Below are positions 29,204 through 39,419 of a stretch of DNA of 64,000 bases, piece by piece. The first letter of the stretch is position 1. Every line of letters begins with the position of its first letter. The notes under the pieces were generated by a model. It did no database searches. It saw only the letters and a program-made list of their open reading frames with translations, and was not told the DNA's origin. The DNA lies in NCBI RefSeq assembly GCF_000243715.2, contig NZ_AHMO02000007.1:372001-436000 (forward strand), in the 5' to 3' direction. A program made the translations under genes and the position numbers. Source of the stretch: Leptospira broomii serovar Hurstbridge str. 5399. Its GTDB lineage: Bacteria > Spirochaetota > Leptospiria > Leptospirales > Leptospiraceae.

Positions 29204-30337
29204 TTATTCCACGATGTACTTTGGTACGGATTCGCTTATCCGAGTCGTAGTTTCATAATTAATCGTATTAGTCCAATTGGCATGGTCATCGACTGTGACT
29301 TCTTCCTGGCCGTCCTTTCCGATAATCGTGACCGTATCTCCGATTTCAACGTCGGGTATATGCGTCACGTCAAGCATAGTCATGTTCATGCAAATTCTTC
29401 CCAGAATTTTTGCGCGCTTGCCACGTATCAGCATGACTCCGTTATTGGAAAGTTTTCGATCCAATCCTTCGTAATAACCGACCGGTACGACTGCGACTTT
29501 CGTAGGAGTGCTGGTTTGATAAGTGGATCCGTAGCCGACGAAACTATCGGAGGGTAGATCTTGCATATGAACTACTCTCGTTTTCCAACGAAGCACAGGA
29601 TAAAGACGAAATTCACTTCTTCCGTTTAAGTGAAGCGAGAGTCTCGTCTGGAGACTGGGCCAAAGCCCATAGAGAGAAATGCCGATTCGAACTAAATCGT
29701 AATGCGCTTCCGGAAAGAGCATGGTGGACGCAGATGCGCAAGCATGTCGGATAACGTTGGCATATCCGAACTTCTCAAGGGTCTGGATCGCTTCCGCAAA
29801 TTTTTGTATCTGTACCTTGGAATACTTTTGTTCGATGACGTCTTCCGTGCTTGCAAAATGTGTGGAAATTCCTTCCAAAGGTAAAATTTCCCGTTTGAAG
29901 CCGGAGAGGATGGATTCTAACTCCTTTCCGAAGGAGCCGAGCCGTCCCATCCCCGTATCCACTTTCAAATGAATTTGAGGTCTCGGCAGACAATTTGCAA
30001 GAATCCTGGCGTCTTCCACTCGTGAAACGACTACCCAGAAATTAGAATCCGAAATTTCCTTCACTCGTTCCTGGATTGCAGGAGTTGCACCCATAATTAG
30101 GATGCGAACGGAAGGATATTTACTTCGGAGATAACAAGCTTCCTCGAGAGAATTGACCGCGAGCAAATCCGCCCCGCCTTTTAAAGATAATTCCGCCATT
30201 TGCAGAAAGCCGTGGCCGTACGCGTTGGATTTGATCACTGCGCTTAAAAGTGTCCCGGGACTGAGAAGGGAACGAAAACTTTTGAGGTTCTGTGTCACTG
30301 CCTCTTGCGAAAGTTCGATCCAGGTTCTGTCGTTCAA
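29204..30337 (-). CDS. alr: Alanine racemase
   Basis: A PLP-dependent enzyme that interconverts L- and D-alanine for peptidoglycan. The PLP lysine is in SAVIKSNAYGHG. The catalytic tyrosine region is GYGSTYQ, and RIGISLYGLWP and GRICMNMTMLDVT are family signatures. The frame is open to a TTG at 30457, which would add 40 unusual residues. I place the start at the TTG 30337, just before RTWIELS, where most family members begin; the ribosome site is weak for both. It heads a leftward run with the acyltransferase and two unknown genes. Confidence 0.88.
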   Translation of the reverse strand: MNDRTWIELSQEAVTQNLKSFRSLLSPGTLLSAVIKSNAYGHGFLQMAELSLKGGADLLAVNSLEEACYLRSKYPSVRILIMGATPAIQERVKEISDSNFWVVVSRVEDARILANCLPRPQIHLKVDTGMGRLGSFGKELESILSGFKREILPLEGISTHFASTEDVIEQKYSKVQIQKFAEAIQTLEKFGYANVIRHACASASTMLFPEAHYDLVRIGISLYGLWPSLQTRLSLHLNGRSEFRLYPVLRWKTRVVHMQDLPSDSFVGYGSTYQTSTPTKVAVVPVGYYEGLDRKLSNNGVMLIRGKRAKILGRICMNMTMLDVTHIPDVEIGDTVTIIGKDGQEEVTVDDHANWTNTINYETTTRISESVPKYIVE

Positions 30338-30500
30338 GGGTCGTCTCGATTCCTTTCCGTTTCTCCTAGTATTGCTTTCTCCCGGTTTCTTCCCAATAGT
30401 TTTTTCCAAATCAATCGCGGAAAAAAAAGGGTTTCCCGACGGAAGAAAATTCAACAAGCTGCCCGAGAAAACTCCTCATAAACAACCCAGGAAGTACCGG

Positions 30501-30995
30501 ATGAAGCAATATAAAGTCGTGCAAACCTTCCCCGTTCCCCTCCAGGATCTTCTCAAAGCAAGGGAAGATCGTTACAAATACCTGGAACAGTTTCCGGAAC
30601 TAAAAAACGTCGAACTTCTGGAGGAAAAAAAAGACGGAAATCGGGTTTTTCAAAAGAGAAAAGTAAAATTGGCGGAGTCTCTGCCCAAGGTTCTGGCTGC
30701 CTTGCTTTCCGATCCTTCGCTCTTGGAAAATTCAGTCTTCGATCTTAGCACAAACACGCACGAGTTTACGATCGCACCTCCCGGAAACGATTCGATTGTA
30801 ACAATCAAGGGAGTTTCCGTCTATAGGGAACTGGGCCCAAACGAATCGGAGCGCAGTTATGATGTGCAGGTCTCTTCCGGAGTTTTCTTAATGGGAACCG
30901 TGATTGAAACGGTTATCGAGGAGATTCACCGGCATTCGTTGGACAAGGATAAGAATTCCATCTCCGAATTTTTAAAAAAATACCAAGCCGACTAA
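30501..30995 (+). CDS. DUF2505-like/START-like protein
   Basis: A 164-residue soluble protein that opens with KQYKVVQTFPVPLQDLLKAREDRYKYLEQ. The alternating beta/alpha pattern and the closing long helix suggest an SRPBCC-like or DUF2505 fold. I chose the ATG at 30501; a longer open frame to 30153 only runs antisense to alr. It is divergent from alr. Function unknown. Confidence 0.7.
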   Translation: MKQYKVVQTFPVPLQDLLKAREDRYKYLEQFPELKNVELLEEKKDGNRVFQKRKVKLAESLPKVLAALLSDPSLLENSVFDLSTNTHEFTIAPPGNDSIVTIKGVSVYRELGPNESERSYDVQVSSGVFLMGTVIETVIEEIHRHSLDKDKNSISEFLKKYQAD

Positions 30996-31015
30996 TTCTC
31001 TCCATCAAAGAATCG

Positions 31016-31041
31016 AGCAGCCATCTTTCTTGCCGGCTGCT
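31016..31041 (+). terminator. Probable terminator
   Basis: AGCAGCC and GGCTGCT pair across a 12-nt loop, 20 bases after the stop of the DUF2505-like gene. A moderately T-rich stretch follows. Confidence 0.5.
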
Positions 31042-31070
31042 TGAAAATTTATTCCTTAAGTACTTCGAAT

Positions 31071-31610
31071 TTATTCCTTAGTCGATTCTCCGCCGTTCGG
31101 AGCGTCCCCCCAATGCTTTAGCGTTTCAAGGAGTTCCTGCTTGGGACTTCCTTCTCCAAGATAAATCAATTCCTCTCCTAGGTTCCAAGCCCCCCAAACC
31201 GGTTTTCTTTCTTTGAGGGCAGTCAATTTGTCGGCGAAGCGATCGTCGGATAAAAGTTGTTCGTAATCGGGACTCTCCGAGTCGATCTCAAGAAATTCCC
31301 AACCGAAGTTTTGCAGCGTTCGGAGAGAAGTAGAAGCCTCCTTGCAGGCGAGGCAGTTAGGAACCTGGACGATAAACAGCACTCCTTTTCTACCGGATTT
31401 TTCGGCCTGGGAGAAGGCGATTGCTCGAGTTTGAATTCGTTTATCGGGAGTCGGAGCGAAAAAAAATGCGCTATTTGCAAACCAAACAATACTTAAAATA
31501 AGGCAAAAGAGCACGAAAAGAATCAAAAGAGCCCGTTTTCTATAAATAAAATTCATCGTTTGAAATGGAGTAATTTCGGGTTTTGCAAATTCGCTTTTTG
31601 ATCTTTCCAT
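31071..31610 (-). CDS. Membrane-anchored thioredoxin-fold protein
   Basis: An N-terminal membrane helix (RALLILFVLFCLILSIVWF) is followed by a thioredoxin-like domain with the CxxC motif in VPNCLACKEAS. The active site points to the periplasm if the helix is a signal anchor. The PNCLAC context differs from thioredoxin WCGPC, and it may act as a reductase or heme/copper-related thiol protein. The frame is open to 31748. I use the ATG at 31610, though the one at 31556 would also keep the helix. Longer forms would intrude on the speD promoter. Confidence 0.72.
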   Translation of the reverse strand: MERSKSEFAKPEITPFQTMNFIYRKRALLILFVLFCLILSIVWFANSAFFFAPTPDKRIQTRAIAFSQAEKSGRKGVLFIVQVPNCLACKEASTSLRTLQNFGWEFLEIDSESPDYEQLLSDDRFADKLTALKERKPVWGAWNLGEELIYLGEGSPKQELLETLKHWGDAPNGGESTKE

Positions 31611-31771
31611 AGAAATGTAATATAATTTGTTCGGCATTTTTTCCGATTCTAAGAAAAAGAAGTTCGGAAAAAATAAATATAAATTTACGTAGAGAGTTGA
31701 CAAAAAAACATAGTCATACGCATGCTCGGTTTCTAAACCAAAAACCAAGTTTCGGAGGTGTCAGGCAGTAG

Positions 31772-32158
31772 ATGAACGCATTGGGTAAGCACGTAATTGC
31801 AGAATTTTATGAGTGTGATTACGAGACCATCAACAATCACGAATTGGTAGAAGATATCATGTTGAAGGCCGCCGACCTTTCCGGCGCCACTACGGTTAAA
31901 TCTGTGTTTCATAGGTTTAGTCCCTTTGGCGTAAGCGGTGTGGTCGTCGTAAGCGAATCCCACTTCGCGATCCATACCTGGCCCGAATACGGTTACTGCG
32001 CAATCGACGTCTTCACATGCGGAGACATTATTGATAACCAGACCGCTCTGGAATATCTCAAGGAACGCTTCTGTGCCAAAAGCATCTCTGTAGTGGAGAT
32101 GAAGCGTGGTTTGTTGCAATTAGGCGTCGACCTACCTCACAAGCCAGTTGGGAATTAA
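31772..32158 (+). CDS. speD: S-adenosylmethionine decarboxylase proenzyme
   Basis: A pyruvoyl enzyme that makes decarboxylated AdoMet, the aminopropyl donor for spermidine. It has 128 residues, as in the short class 1b enzymes of Thermotoga and Bacillus. The self-cleavage site is VVSESHFAIHTWPE: E62-S63 is cut and S63 becomes the pyruvoyl group. H68 and C83 are the other catalytic residues. GGAGGTG lies upstream. It is followed by the SET/SpeD-like gene and speE in the same direction. Confidence 0.95.
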   Translation: MNALGKHVIAEFYECDYETINNHELVEDIMLKAADLSGATTVKSVFHRFSPFGVSGVVVVSESHFAIHTWPEYGYCAIDVFTCGDIIDNQTALEYLKERFCAKSISVVEMKRGLLQLGVDLPHKPVGN

Positions 32159-32272
32159 GGACTATCTCTCCGGCAGAGCCGGAACACCCCCCATCGATAA
32201 AGACGAATTTCCTTCTCCCGGAGGGAGCAAGGAGTTCTTTTGTATTATTACCACGAGGAGAGGTATCAGAGT

Positions 32273-33139
<867 letters not shown>

Positions 33140-33147
33140 GAGGCATA

Positions 33148-33990
33148 TTGGAACTCTGGCTGGACGAAGCGCTCGAACTAACGAACGGGCGCGCTCTCAA
33201 GATTAAAATAAAGGAATTCATACACAGTCGTAGGACTCCTTTCCAGAAGATAGACGTATTCGAATCTCAGAGTTTTGGCCGTATGTTCACTCTTGACGGA
33301 GTGATTATGATGACCGAGGCAGACGAATTCGCTTATCATGAGATGATCGTCCATGTTCCGATGCTGAGCCACCCCAATCCCGAAAAAGTCTTGGTGATCG
33401 GGGGCGGCGACGGCGGGACAGTACGAGAAGTTCTAAAGCACCCATCCGTAAAGGAAGTTCATCTGTGTGAAATCGATAAAGGGGTGGTGGACGTTTGCTA
33501 CGAATACTTCCCTGCTATCGCTAACGCGATGAAGGACCCGAGGGTGAAGCATGCCTACGAAGACGGAGCTGAGTACGTCCAAGATTATAAGGAGTACTTC
33601 GACGTAATCTGTGTGGATTCTTCCGACCCTGTCGGTCCGGCGGAAGTTCTCTTTAAGCGACCTTTTTATGAAACCATGGCGGCTTCCTTAAAGCAGGGTG
33701 GGATTTGCACCACTCAGGGCGAAAGTTTTTACTATCACGGTAAGGTCATTAAGGAACTATTTCAATTCATTCCTCAAGTCTTCGATCATTGCGGTTACTA
33801 TTTTACCGTGGTGCCCACGTATCCTTCCGGAATTATCGGCTTTACATACTGTTCCAAAGGACCGGACCCGTATAAGGTGGAACCGGATCCTAAGCGGGTC
33901 CCCAAAGGGTTGAAGTATTACTCTGCAGAAATGCATAAGGCGGCGTTTATGCTTCCTCCATTTGCTCAGGAATATATCGTGCGTAAGTAG
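33148..33990 (+). CDS. speE: Spermidine synthase
   Basis: An aminopropyltransferase of 280 residues. VLVIGGGDGGTVREVLKH binds the decarboxylated AdoMet, followed by the acidic CEIDK. VDSSDPVGPAE carries the catalytic Asp, and YYHG and TYPSGIIGF are further family segments. It transfers an aminopropyl group to putrescine and releases methylthioadenosine. TTG start with AGGAGG upstream, 8 bases after the SET/SpeD-like gene, so clearly one operon. The mtnD/mtnB genes about 15 kb away could recycle the by-product. Confidence 0.95.
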   Translation: MELWLDEALELTNGRALKIKIKEFIHSRRTPFQKIDVFESQSFGRMFTLDGVIMMTEADEFAYHEMIVHVPMLSHPNPEKVLVIGGGDGGTVREVLKHPSVKEVHLCEIDKGVVDVCYEYFPAIANAMKDPRVKHAYEDGAEYVQDYKEYFDVICVDSSDPVGPAEVLFKRPFYETMAASLKQGGICTTQGESFYYHGKVIKELFQFIPQVFDHCGYYFTVVPTYPSGIIGFTYCSKGPDPYKVEPDPKRVPKGLKYYSAEMHKAAFMLPPFAQEYIVRK

Positions 33991-33993
33991 GCC

Positions 33994-34806
33994 TTGGATT
34001 TTCATTCTAAATTTATTCGACGGAGAGAGGAACTAGGCTCTCTCTTATGCGTAGGGATCGATCCCGATATCTCTAAACTCCCGCCTTCATTGGAAGGACA
34101 TTATGAAAAACTGTTCTTGTTCTCTCGGGAAATCGTTGATGCCACTGCGGACTTCGCAGTCGCGTACAAACCGAATATCGCTTTTTTCGAAGCATTCGGT
34201 TCCCAAGGAATCGCCCAGTTCGAAAAACTGATCCGACACATTAAAATTCATTATCCGGGAATTCCGATCGTTGCGGATGCGAAGCGTGGAGATTTGGATA
34301 ATACCGCTAGGCAATATGCGAAATTCTTTTTCAAAGAATTGGGAGTAGATTCTTTAACTTTATCCCCGTACATGGGCGCAGATACCATTCAACCGTTTCT
34401 GGAAGACTCTTCCAAGTTGGTATTTCTACTCTGCTTGACTTCCAATCCGGACTCGTCTCAGCTTCAGAAAAAAACCTTTTCCGAAACGGGAAGAACTTTG
34501 TATAAAGAAGTCGCAGCGTTAAGCGAAACATTTTCCACAAGAAACGTGGGCCTGGTCGTGGGTGCGACTCATCCGAGCGAATTGGGCGAGCTTAGGACCT
34601 TGCATCCGGATCGGATGTTTCTGATTCCCGGATACGGAGCTCAAGGCGCTTCTTTGGAGGATGTGATCGCGGTCTGCGGGGAAGATTCGCTTATTAATTC
34701 TTCTCGAAGTATTATTTTCGCGTCTTCCGGACCCGATTTTGCGGAAGCCGCTCGAAAGTCGGCCGAATCTATCACCATTCAGATGAAGAAACTTCTTTCT
34801 TTTTAA
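33994..34806 (+). CDS. pyrF: Orotidine 5'-phosphate decarboxylase (type 2)
   Basis: Last step of UMP synthesis. The signature is in IVADAKRGDLDNTARQYA, with the D-x-K-x-x-D catalytic set. LCVGIDPDISKLP is the N-terminal substrate segment, and LIPGYGAQGA and INSSRSIIFAS form the phosphate-binding loops. At 270 residues it matches the longer type 2 (mycobacterial-like) form. TTG start, 3 bases after speE, so co-transcribed with the polyamine genes. Confidence 0.93.
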   Translation: MDFHSKFIRRREELGSLLCVGIDPDISKLPPSLEGHYEKLFLFSREIVDATADFAVAYKPNIAFFEAFGSQGIAQFEKLIRHIKIHYPGIPIVADAKRGDLDNTARQYAKFFFKELGVDSLTLSPYMGADTIQPFLEDSSKLVFLLCLTSNPDSSQLQKKTFSETGRTLYKEVAALSETFSTRNVGLVVGATHPSELGELRTLHPDRMFLIPGYGAQGASLEDVIAVCGEDSLINSSRSIIFASSGPDFAEAARKSAESITIQMKKLLSF

Positions 34807-34913
34807 CTTCGCTTTTCGCGATAAACGGAAATAGGCCCGATCGAGTTTAATAGATGTATAAAATTTTAATATAGATTCTTATGCTTTAATCGCAACGGAC
34901 TTTATACGATCGG

Positions 34914-35375
34914 ATGGACTTTGATTTTTTGCAGATAGGTACCGAGTTACTTGTTCGATTCGGCGGGCCTGGATTGATGTTGATTTCTTTTGCGGCAGCG
35001 ACTCTTTTGCCGTTCAGTTCCGAAGCGGCTTTGGCTGTGGCAATCCTTTCAGGAATGTCTCCGGAACAGGCTGTTTTTTGGGCCTCCATCGGAAATTGTA
35101 GTGCCTGCTGCTTTAATTACGGATTAGGTTATTGGTTTCGTAACGGAGTGGAGATTAAAATAGCGAAATCCAAGACGTACTCCCACTGGGCAGCGGTAAT
35201 GAAAAGGCGGGGAATTCCCGTTTTATTTCTGTCCTTCTTGCCGATTATCGGCGATCCAATTACTGTTTTGAGCGGTTTCCTTCATCAACGACTCGCCATT
35301 TTTGTTCCCTTAGTATTCTCTCTTCGAATTTTAAGATATGTCGTTCTTGCTTTCGGGTTTTTGTCTCAGGGTTGA
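34914..35375 (+). CDS. YqaA/DedA-related membrane protein
   Basis: A 153-residue polytopic membrane protein with four or five hydrophobic helices. LLPFSSEAALAVAI and the segment IGNCSACCFNYGLGYW match the YqaA branch of the SNARE-associated/DedA superfamily. Re-entrant loops there are thought to take part in lipid or ion transport. The loop FLPIIGDPITVLSGF with its Gly-Asp-Pro is also characteristic. The precise role is not known. It sits between pyrF and the lipid-modification operon, about 100 bases from either side. Confidence 0.75.
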   Translation: MDFDFLQIGTELLVRFGGPGLMLISFAAATLLPFSSEAALAVAILSGMSPEQAVFWASIGNCSACCFNYGLGYWFRNGVEIKIAKSKTYSHWAAVMKRRGIPVLFLSFLPIIGDPITVLSGFLHQRLAIFVPLVFSLRILRYVVLAFGFLSQG

Positions 35376-35506
35376 ACGTTCGATTATTCGGTTTGAGAAG
35401 CCTTAGTTGCCTCTAACTTTTTTCTCTCAGGCATCGAAGTTATTTTTTTTTCCGACAAGGAAGCCATCTCGATCCGTCTATAAGGAAATATTTTTCGGAG
35501 AATTAC

Positions 35507-36844
35507 TTGAAGCAATCTGCTCCCAGGAAAAGGACCACTTCTAGAACGTCTTTCCAGCGTTCAAAGACCGGCAGTTCGAAACCGAAGTTGGCCATAATTG
35601 GAAGCGGAGTCGCCGGATTGGGTTGCGCTCATTTTTTGAAAGATGAGTTTCGGCTCACAATATTCGAAAAGGGGGATTATATAGGAGGCCATTCGAATAC
35701 CGTTATGGTGGACGAAGACGGGAACTCGATACCGATTGATACCGGTTTTATAGTTTTTAATCACGTTACGTATCCGAACTTGAAACGCTTATTCGAGGAT
35801 CTTAATGTTCCGACGAAAAAAACGAGCATGTCTTTTAGTGTGCAACACGTACCCGAGAAGTTGGAATTTTGCGGATCTGGATTGAACGGGTTGTTCGCTC
35901 AGCGAAAGAATTTAATCAATTTTCGTTTTCTTCGCTTATTGTTAAACATTAATCGATTCAATTTGGAGGCCCCCGCGATTCTGGACGATCCGAAATACAT
36001 GGATTATTCCCTGGATCGATACATTCGCGAAGAGGGATATCATCCCGATATACTACGATACTATTTGGTTCCTATGAGTTCGGCAGTCTGGTCCACACCG
36101 CAGGAAAGGATGCTGGAGTTCCCCGCGTATTCGTTAGTCAGATTCTTTCTCAATCACGGATTTCTCGGATTGAATACGCAGCATCAATGGTATACGGTCG
36201 ACGGGGGATCGAAGGAATATGTAAAGCGATTAACGGCACCGATTAAAGAAGCTTTCAGATTAGAAACACCCGTACTCGGTGTGGAACCCGCAACAGGAGG
36301 AAAAGTAAAGGTCTCTCTCAAAGGTGGAAAAACGGAAATCTTCGATAAAGTGATTTTAGCATCCCATGGGGATACTTCTTTAAAGTTGCTCAAGAAACCC
36401 ACCTCGCTTCAGAAAGAACTTCTTTCCCAATTTTCATATCAAAAGAATATTGCGACTCTCCACACCGACGATTCCGTAATGCCCAAAACGAAATCTACTT
36501 GGTCGTCCTGGAATTATAGGATGGATAGAGTCGATGGATCGATATGTCCTCATACGATTTACTGGATGAACAGTTTGCAGGAAGTATCTAAAAAAAAGAA
36601 CTATTACGTATCGATTGGCGATCCGGGTAAAGTAATTCCAAAAAAGATCATTCGGGAAATAGAATACGAACACCCCTTATTTCACGTAGGATCGCTGAAA
36701 GCACAACAGAGGCTTTCGACATTGAACGAAGACGGCCCTATCTACTTTTGCGGGAGTTATTTTAGATACGGGTTTCACGAAGACGCTTTTTGGTCCGCCA
36801 AGATCTTGTCAGAGACTTTACTAGGCAGGAAGATATGGGCTTGA
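35507..36844 (+). CDS. FAD-dependent amine-oxidase-type oxidoreductase of the CFA operon
   Basis: A 445-residue flavoprotein. LAIIGSGVAGLGCAHFL is the FAD dinucleotide-binding motif, FEKGDYIGGHSNTV the following GG doublet, and PIDTGFIVFNHVTYPN a signature of the flavoproteins that accompany cyclopropane-fatty-acid synthases. FCGSYFRYGFHEDAFWSA closes the FAD site. TTG start preceded by CGGAG. A Lys/Ser/Thr/Arg-rich leader of 20 residues precedes the flavin motif. It is the first gene of a run in which the next four overlap. Related operons elsewhere modify unsaturated acyl chains; the exact reaction is unknown. Confidence 0.85.
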   Translation: MKQSAPRKRTTSRTSFQRSKTGSSKPKLAIIGSGVAGLGCAHFLKDEFRLTIFEKGDYIGGHSNTVMVDEDGNSIPIDTGFIVFNHVTYPNLKRLFEDLNVPTKKTSMSFSVQHVPEKLEFCGSGLNGLFAQRKNLINFRFLRLLLNINRFNLEAPAILDDPKYMDYSLDRYIREEGYHPDILRYYLVPMSSAVWSTPQERMLEFPAYSLVRFFLNHGFLGLNTQHQWYTVDGGSKEYVKRLTAPIKEAFRLETPVLGVEPATGGKVKVSLKGGKTEIFDKVILASHGDTSLKLLKKPTSLQKELLSQFSYQKNIATLHTDDSVMPKTKSTWSSWNYRMDRVDGSICPHTIYWMNSLQEVSKKKNYYVSIGDPGKVIPKKIIREIEYEHPLFHVGSLKAQQRLSTLNEDGPIYFCGSYFRYGFHEDAFWSAKILSETLLGRKIWA

Positions 36845-37617
36845 ATTCCAAAATAATCGAAGCAAAAGTGATGCACGATCGCCGTATTCCAAAGCGAAAC
36901 CGTTTTCGTTACGGAATTTTTACCTTTCAGATCGACTTGGACGAATTAGATTTGCTGAATCAGTCGTTTCGGCTCATAGGGAGAAATAACCGACGCCTCT
37001 TCGCGTTTCGGGATGCCGATCATATGGATTTTGGAAAGGCGGGAATTAAGGAGAATTTTTTAGAGTACGTAAGTCGGGCAGGGGTCAAAGAGAAGGTAGG
37101 CAGAGTCACGCTAGTCACGAATCTGCGAATTCTAGGCTATACGTTTAATCCGGTTTCGTTTTACTTTGCGGAAGATGAATTCGGTCGACCGCTTTGTAGC
37201 GTTGCGGAAGTAGGAAATACTTTCGGAGAAATGAAACATTACTTTTTGGGAAAGGAAACTCTGGATGCCCGAGGTTTCCGGAGACAAGAAGGAAAGTTTT
37301 TTTACGTTTCCCCGTTCATAAGTCTTGACTCCGTTTTCGATTTTCGACTCAATCCGCCGGCGGATGATCGATTGAACATTCGGATCGATGCTCTCGAAAA
37401 AGGCGAGACCATAATGATGACGACCTATACCGGAAAGGCAAGGAGATTGACCGACCTAGGATTACTTTGGATGTTTTTCAAATATCCGTTCGTTACGTTT
37501 AAGGTAATAAGTTTGATTCACTGGCAGGCGCTCAAACTTTACTTAAACAAAATTCCGTTCATTCGAAAAAATGAAAACATCGATCTGCAGATAGGAGTTC
37601 ATCTTGGAAAGCGATAA
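36835..37617 (+). CDS. DUF1365 protein
   Basis: A 260-residue member of DUF1365, a family found almost always between the FAD oxidoreductase and CFA synthase genes. The diagnostic segment LGYTFNPVSFYFAEDE is present. I start at the ATG 36835, preceded by GCAGGAAG, which overlaps the upstream gene by 10 bases; the open frame extends further only inside that gene. Function is unproven. The context suggests lipid chain modification. Confidence 0.85.
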   Translation: MGLNSKIIEAKVMHDRRIPKRNRFRYGIFTFQIDLDELDLLNQSFRLIGRNNRRLFAFRDADHMDFGKAGIKENFLEYVSRAGVKEKVGRVTLVTNLRILGYTFNPVSFYFAEDEFGRPLCSVAEVGNTFGEMKHYFLGKETLDARGFRRQEGKFFYVSPFISLDSVFDFRLNPPADDRLNIRIDALEKGETIMMTTYTGKARRLTDLGLLWMFFKYPFVTFKVISLIHWQALKLYLNKIPFIRKNENIDLQIGVHLGKR

Positions 37618-38902
37618 TTTCGTTAAGGTTGAACCTTTGGAATCCGGCGCCTCGTTCGGCGTAGAGGGATACGGATTTTATAGAAGGATTTTTTTTGGAG
37701 CTTTATCCGGAATGAATAAAGGATCCCTTCGAATTCTATTCCCGAACGGAGGACAGACTTATCTCGGAGATCCGAATTCGACCGTTTCTTCAGAATTCCA
37801 TCATGCGTTGATCCAGGTAAAAAATCCCGTGTTCTTTAAAAAGCTGGTTCTTTACGGAGATATTGGATTGGCGGAATCCTATATGGACGGCGATTGGGAT
37901 ACTGATGATATTCGAGCGATTATCTGCTGGTTTCTTCTAAACATCGATAGTACTCCCTCCATTAGCGGTTCTAATAAGAGTTTTTTTCATTTAACGTTGA
38001 TGAATATAGGAAATAGGCTCCTTCATCTTTTTAGGGCCAATTCCCTCCGCGGTAGTAAAAAAAATATCCTGGAACACTATGACCTCGGAAATGATTTCTA
38101 TAAGAAATTTCTGGATTCTACGATGACGTATTCCTGTGCCTATTTTAAGGAATCTGGAATGACATTGGCCGACGCTCAAACAGCCAAAATCAAGCGACTT
38201 TGTAAAAAATTGAGGCTGGAGCCTAACGACCATATTCTGGAAATTGGAACCGGATGGGCAGAATTTTCGACATATGTGGCTAAGAATTACGGATGCAGAG
38301 TGACTTCTTACACGATTTCCGAGGAACAGTTCAAGTTTGCGACTGAGAAAATTCGATCCATGGGACTTGAAGATAAAATCGAAGTTATACTAAAAGACTA
38401 TCGACTTGTGGAAGGCACCTACGATAAGATTGTCACTGTGGAAATGCTTGAAGCTGTCGGACACGAATACTTTGAGGACTTTTTTTCGATGTGCAATAGG
38501 GTTTTAAAAAAAGACGGTTTGATGGTTCACCAAATCATTACCTGTCCCGATTCCCGCTATGAATCCTTCCGTAAAGGAATCGATTTTATACAAAAGCATA
38601 TCTTCCCGGGTTCTTTGATCCCTTCGATTGCCAGAATCAATCAAGCGATTAATCGCACTAGCGATATGTTTCTCCATGAAATAGAAGATATCGGAAGAAA
38701 CTATGATCGCACTCTTTTATCTTGGTTGCAGAGTTTTGAAAGTAATCTTTTGGGAATTCGTGAATTGGGCCACGATGAAACTTTTATTCGAAAGTGGAGA
38801 TACTATTTCTCATATTGTGCGGCAGCATTTCATATGCGTAATATCAGTGTTGTACAAGCGGTATACACTAGACCGAACAATCTCAAGCTAAATCGCGCGT
38901 GA
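37604..38902 (+). CDS. cfa: Cyclopropane-fatty-acyl-phospholipid synthase
   Basis: A SAM-dependent enzyme acting on double bases of unsaturated acyl chains in membrane phospholipids, adding a methylene bridge. Residues about 60-110 form the N-terminal lipid-docking domain (VLYGDIGLAESYMDGDW). EHYDLGNDFYKKFLD, LEIGTGWAEFSTYVA (SAM motif) and KIVTVEMLEAVGHEYF (with catalytic Glu) follow. Length 432. The TTG start has ATAGGAG upstream and overlaps DUF1365 by 14 bases. The usual EIGCGWG Cys is Thr here (EIGTGWA). Confidence 0.9.
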   Translation: MESDNFVKVEPLESGASFGVEGYGFYRRIFFGALSGMNKGSLRILFPNGGQTYLGDPNSTVSSEFHHALIQVKNPVFFKKLVLYGDIGLAESYMDGDWDTDDIRAIICWFLLNIDSTPSISGSNKSFFHLTLMNIGNRLLHLFRANSLRGSKKNILEHYDLGNDFYKKFLDSTMTYSCAYFKESGMTLADAQTAKIKRLCKKLRLEPNDHILEIGTGWAEFSTYVAKNYGCRVTSYTISEEQFKFATEKIRSMGLEDKIEVILKDYRLVEGTYDKIVTVEMLEAVGHEYFEDFFSMCNRVLKKDGLMVHQIITCPDSRYESFRKGIDFIQKHIFPGSLIPSIARINQAINRTSDMFLHEIEDIGRNYDRTLLSWLQSFESNLLGIRELGHDETFIRKWRYYFSYCAAAFHMRNISVVQAVYTRPNNLKLNRA

Positions 38903-39402
38903 CTGAATCCGAACTTCCAAAGTCCCGGCAAAAGACGTCCTTCGTACAAAAAACGAAGGACGTTATTATAAAAGAACTTAAAACGGGGACAACTCCCGAG
39001 AAAATAGCATTGTCCTTGGCGTTAGGGGCCGGGATAGGCGTGTTCCCTCTGATCGGGACCACTATGGCACTTTGTGCCTTACTGGGTTTTCTCCTAAGGT
39101 TAAACCCGGTTTCCGTTCAAATTGCAAATTATCTAATGTATCCTTTCCAGATACTTTTCTTGATTCCGTTTCTTGAATTGGGAGCGCGAATCTCCGGCAA
39201 AGAGTTGGATTTGGGTTGGGCTTATAGATTTGTTGACGGAGATGCTTCTCAACTATGGGAAGGTTTATCTGATTCCGCGATTTATGCCGTAGTCGGTTGG
39301 GGCTCGGTCGTGCCTCTACTCGCTATCACTTCGTACTTCGTTCTTTTGCCGATCGTAAAAAAAATCAATCAGCTCGTTCGTAAAGATTCCGCGAAAAGTT
39401 GA
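38899..39402 (+). CDS. DUF2062 membrane protein
   Basis: A 167-residue membrane protein of DUF2062 with two or three hydrophobic helices. Characteristic segments are SLALGAGIGVFPLIGTTM and RLNPVSVQIANYLMYPFQ. The GTG start overlaps the CFA synthase stop (GTGA). Family members are often linked to glycosyltransferase or lipid genes. No activity is known. Confidence 0.8.
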   Translation: MTESELPKSRQKTSFVQKTKDVIIKELKTGTTPEKIALSLALGAGIGVFPLIGTTMALCALLGFLLRLNPVSVQIANYLMYPFQILFLIPFLELGARISGKELDLGWAYRFVDGDASQLWEGLSDSAIYAVVGWGSVVPLLAITSYFVLLPIVKKINQLVRKDSAKS

Positions 39403-39419
39403 ACGGACAGGAGAATTTT

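Noticed and set aside
30153..30500. N-terminal extension of the DUF2505-like gene
   Set aside because: It is antisense to alr; the ATG at 30501 gives the normal protein.
31733..32119. 128-codon minus-strand ORF opposite speD
   Set aside because: It is the antisense shadow of speD, which has all its catalytic motifs.
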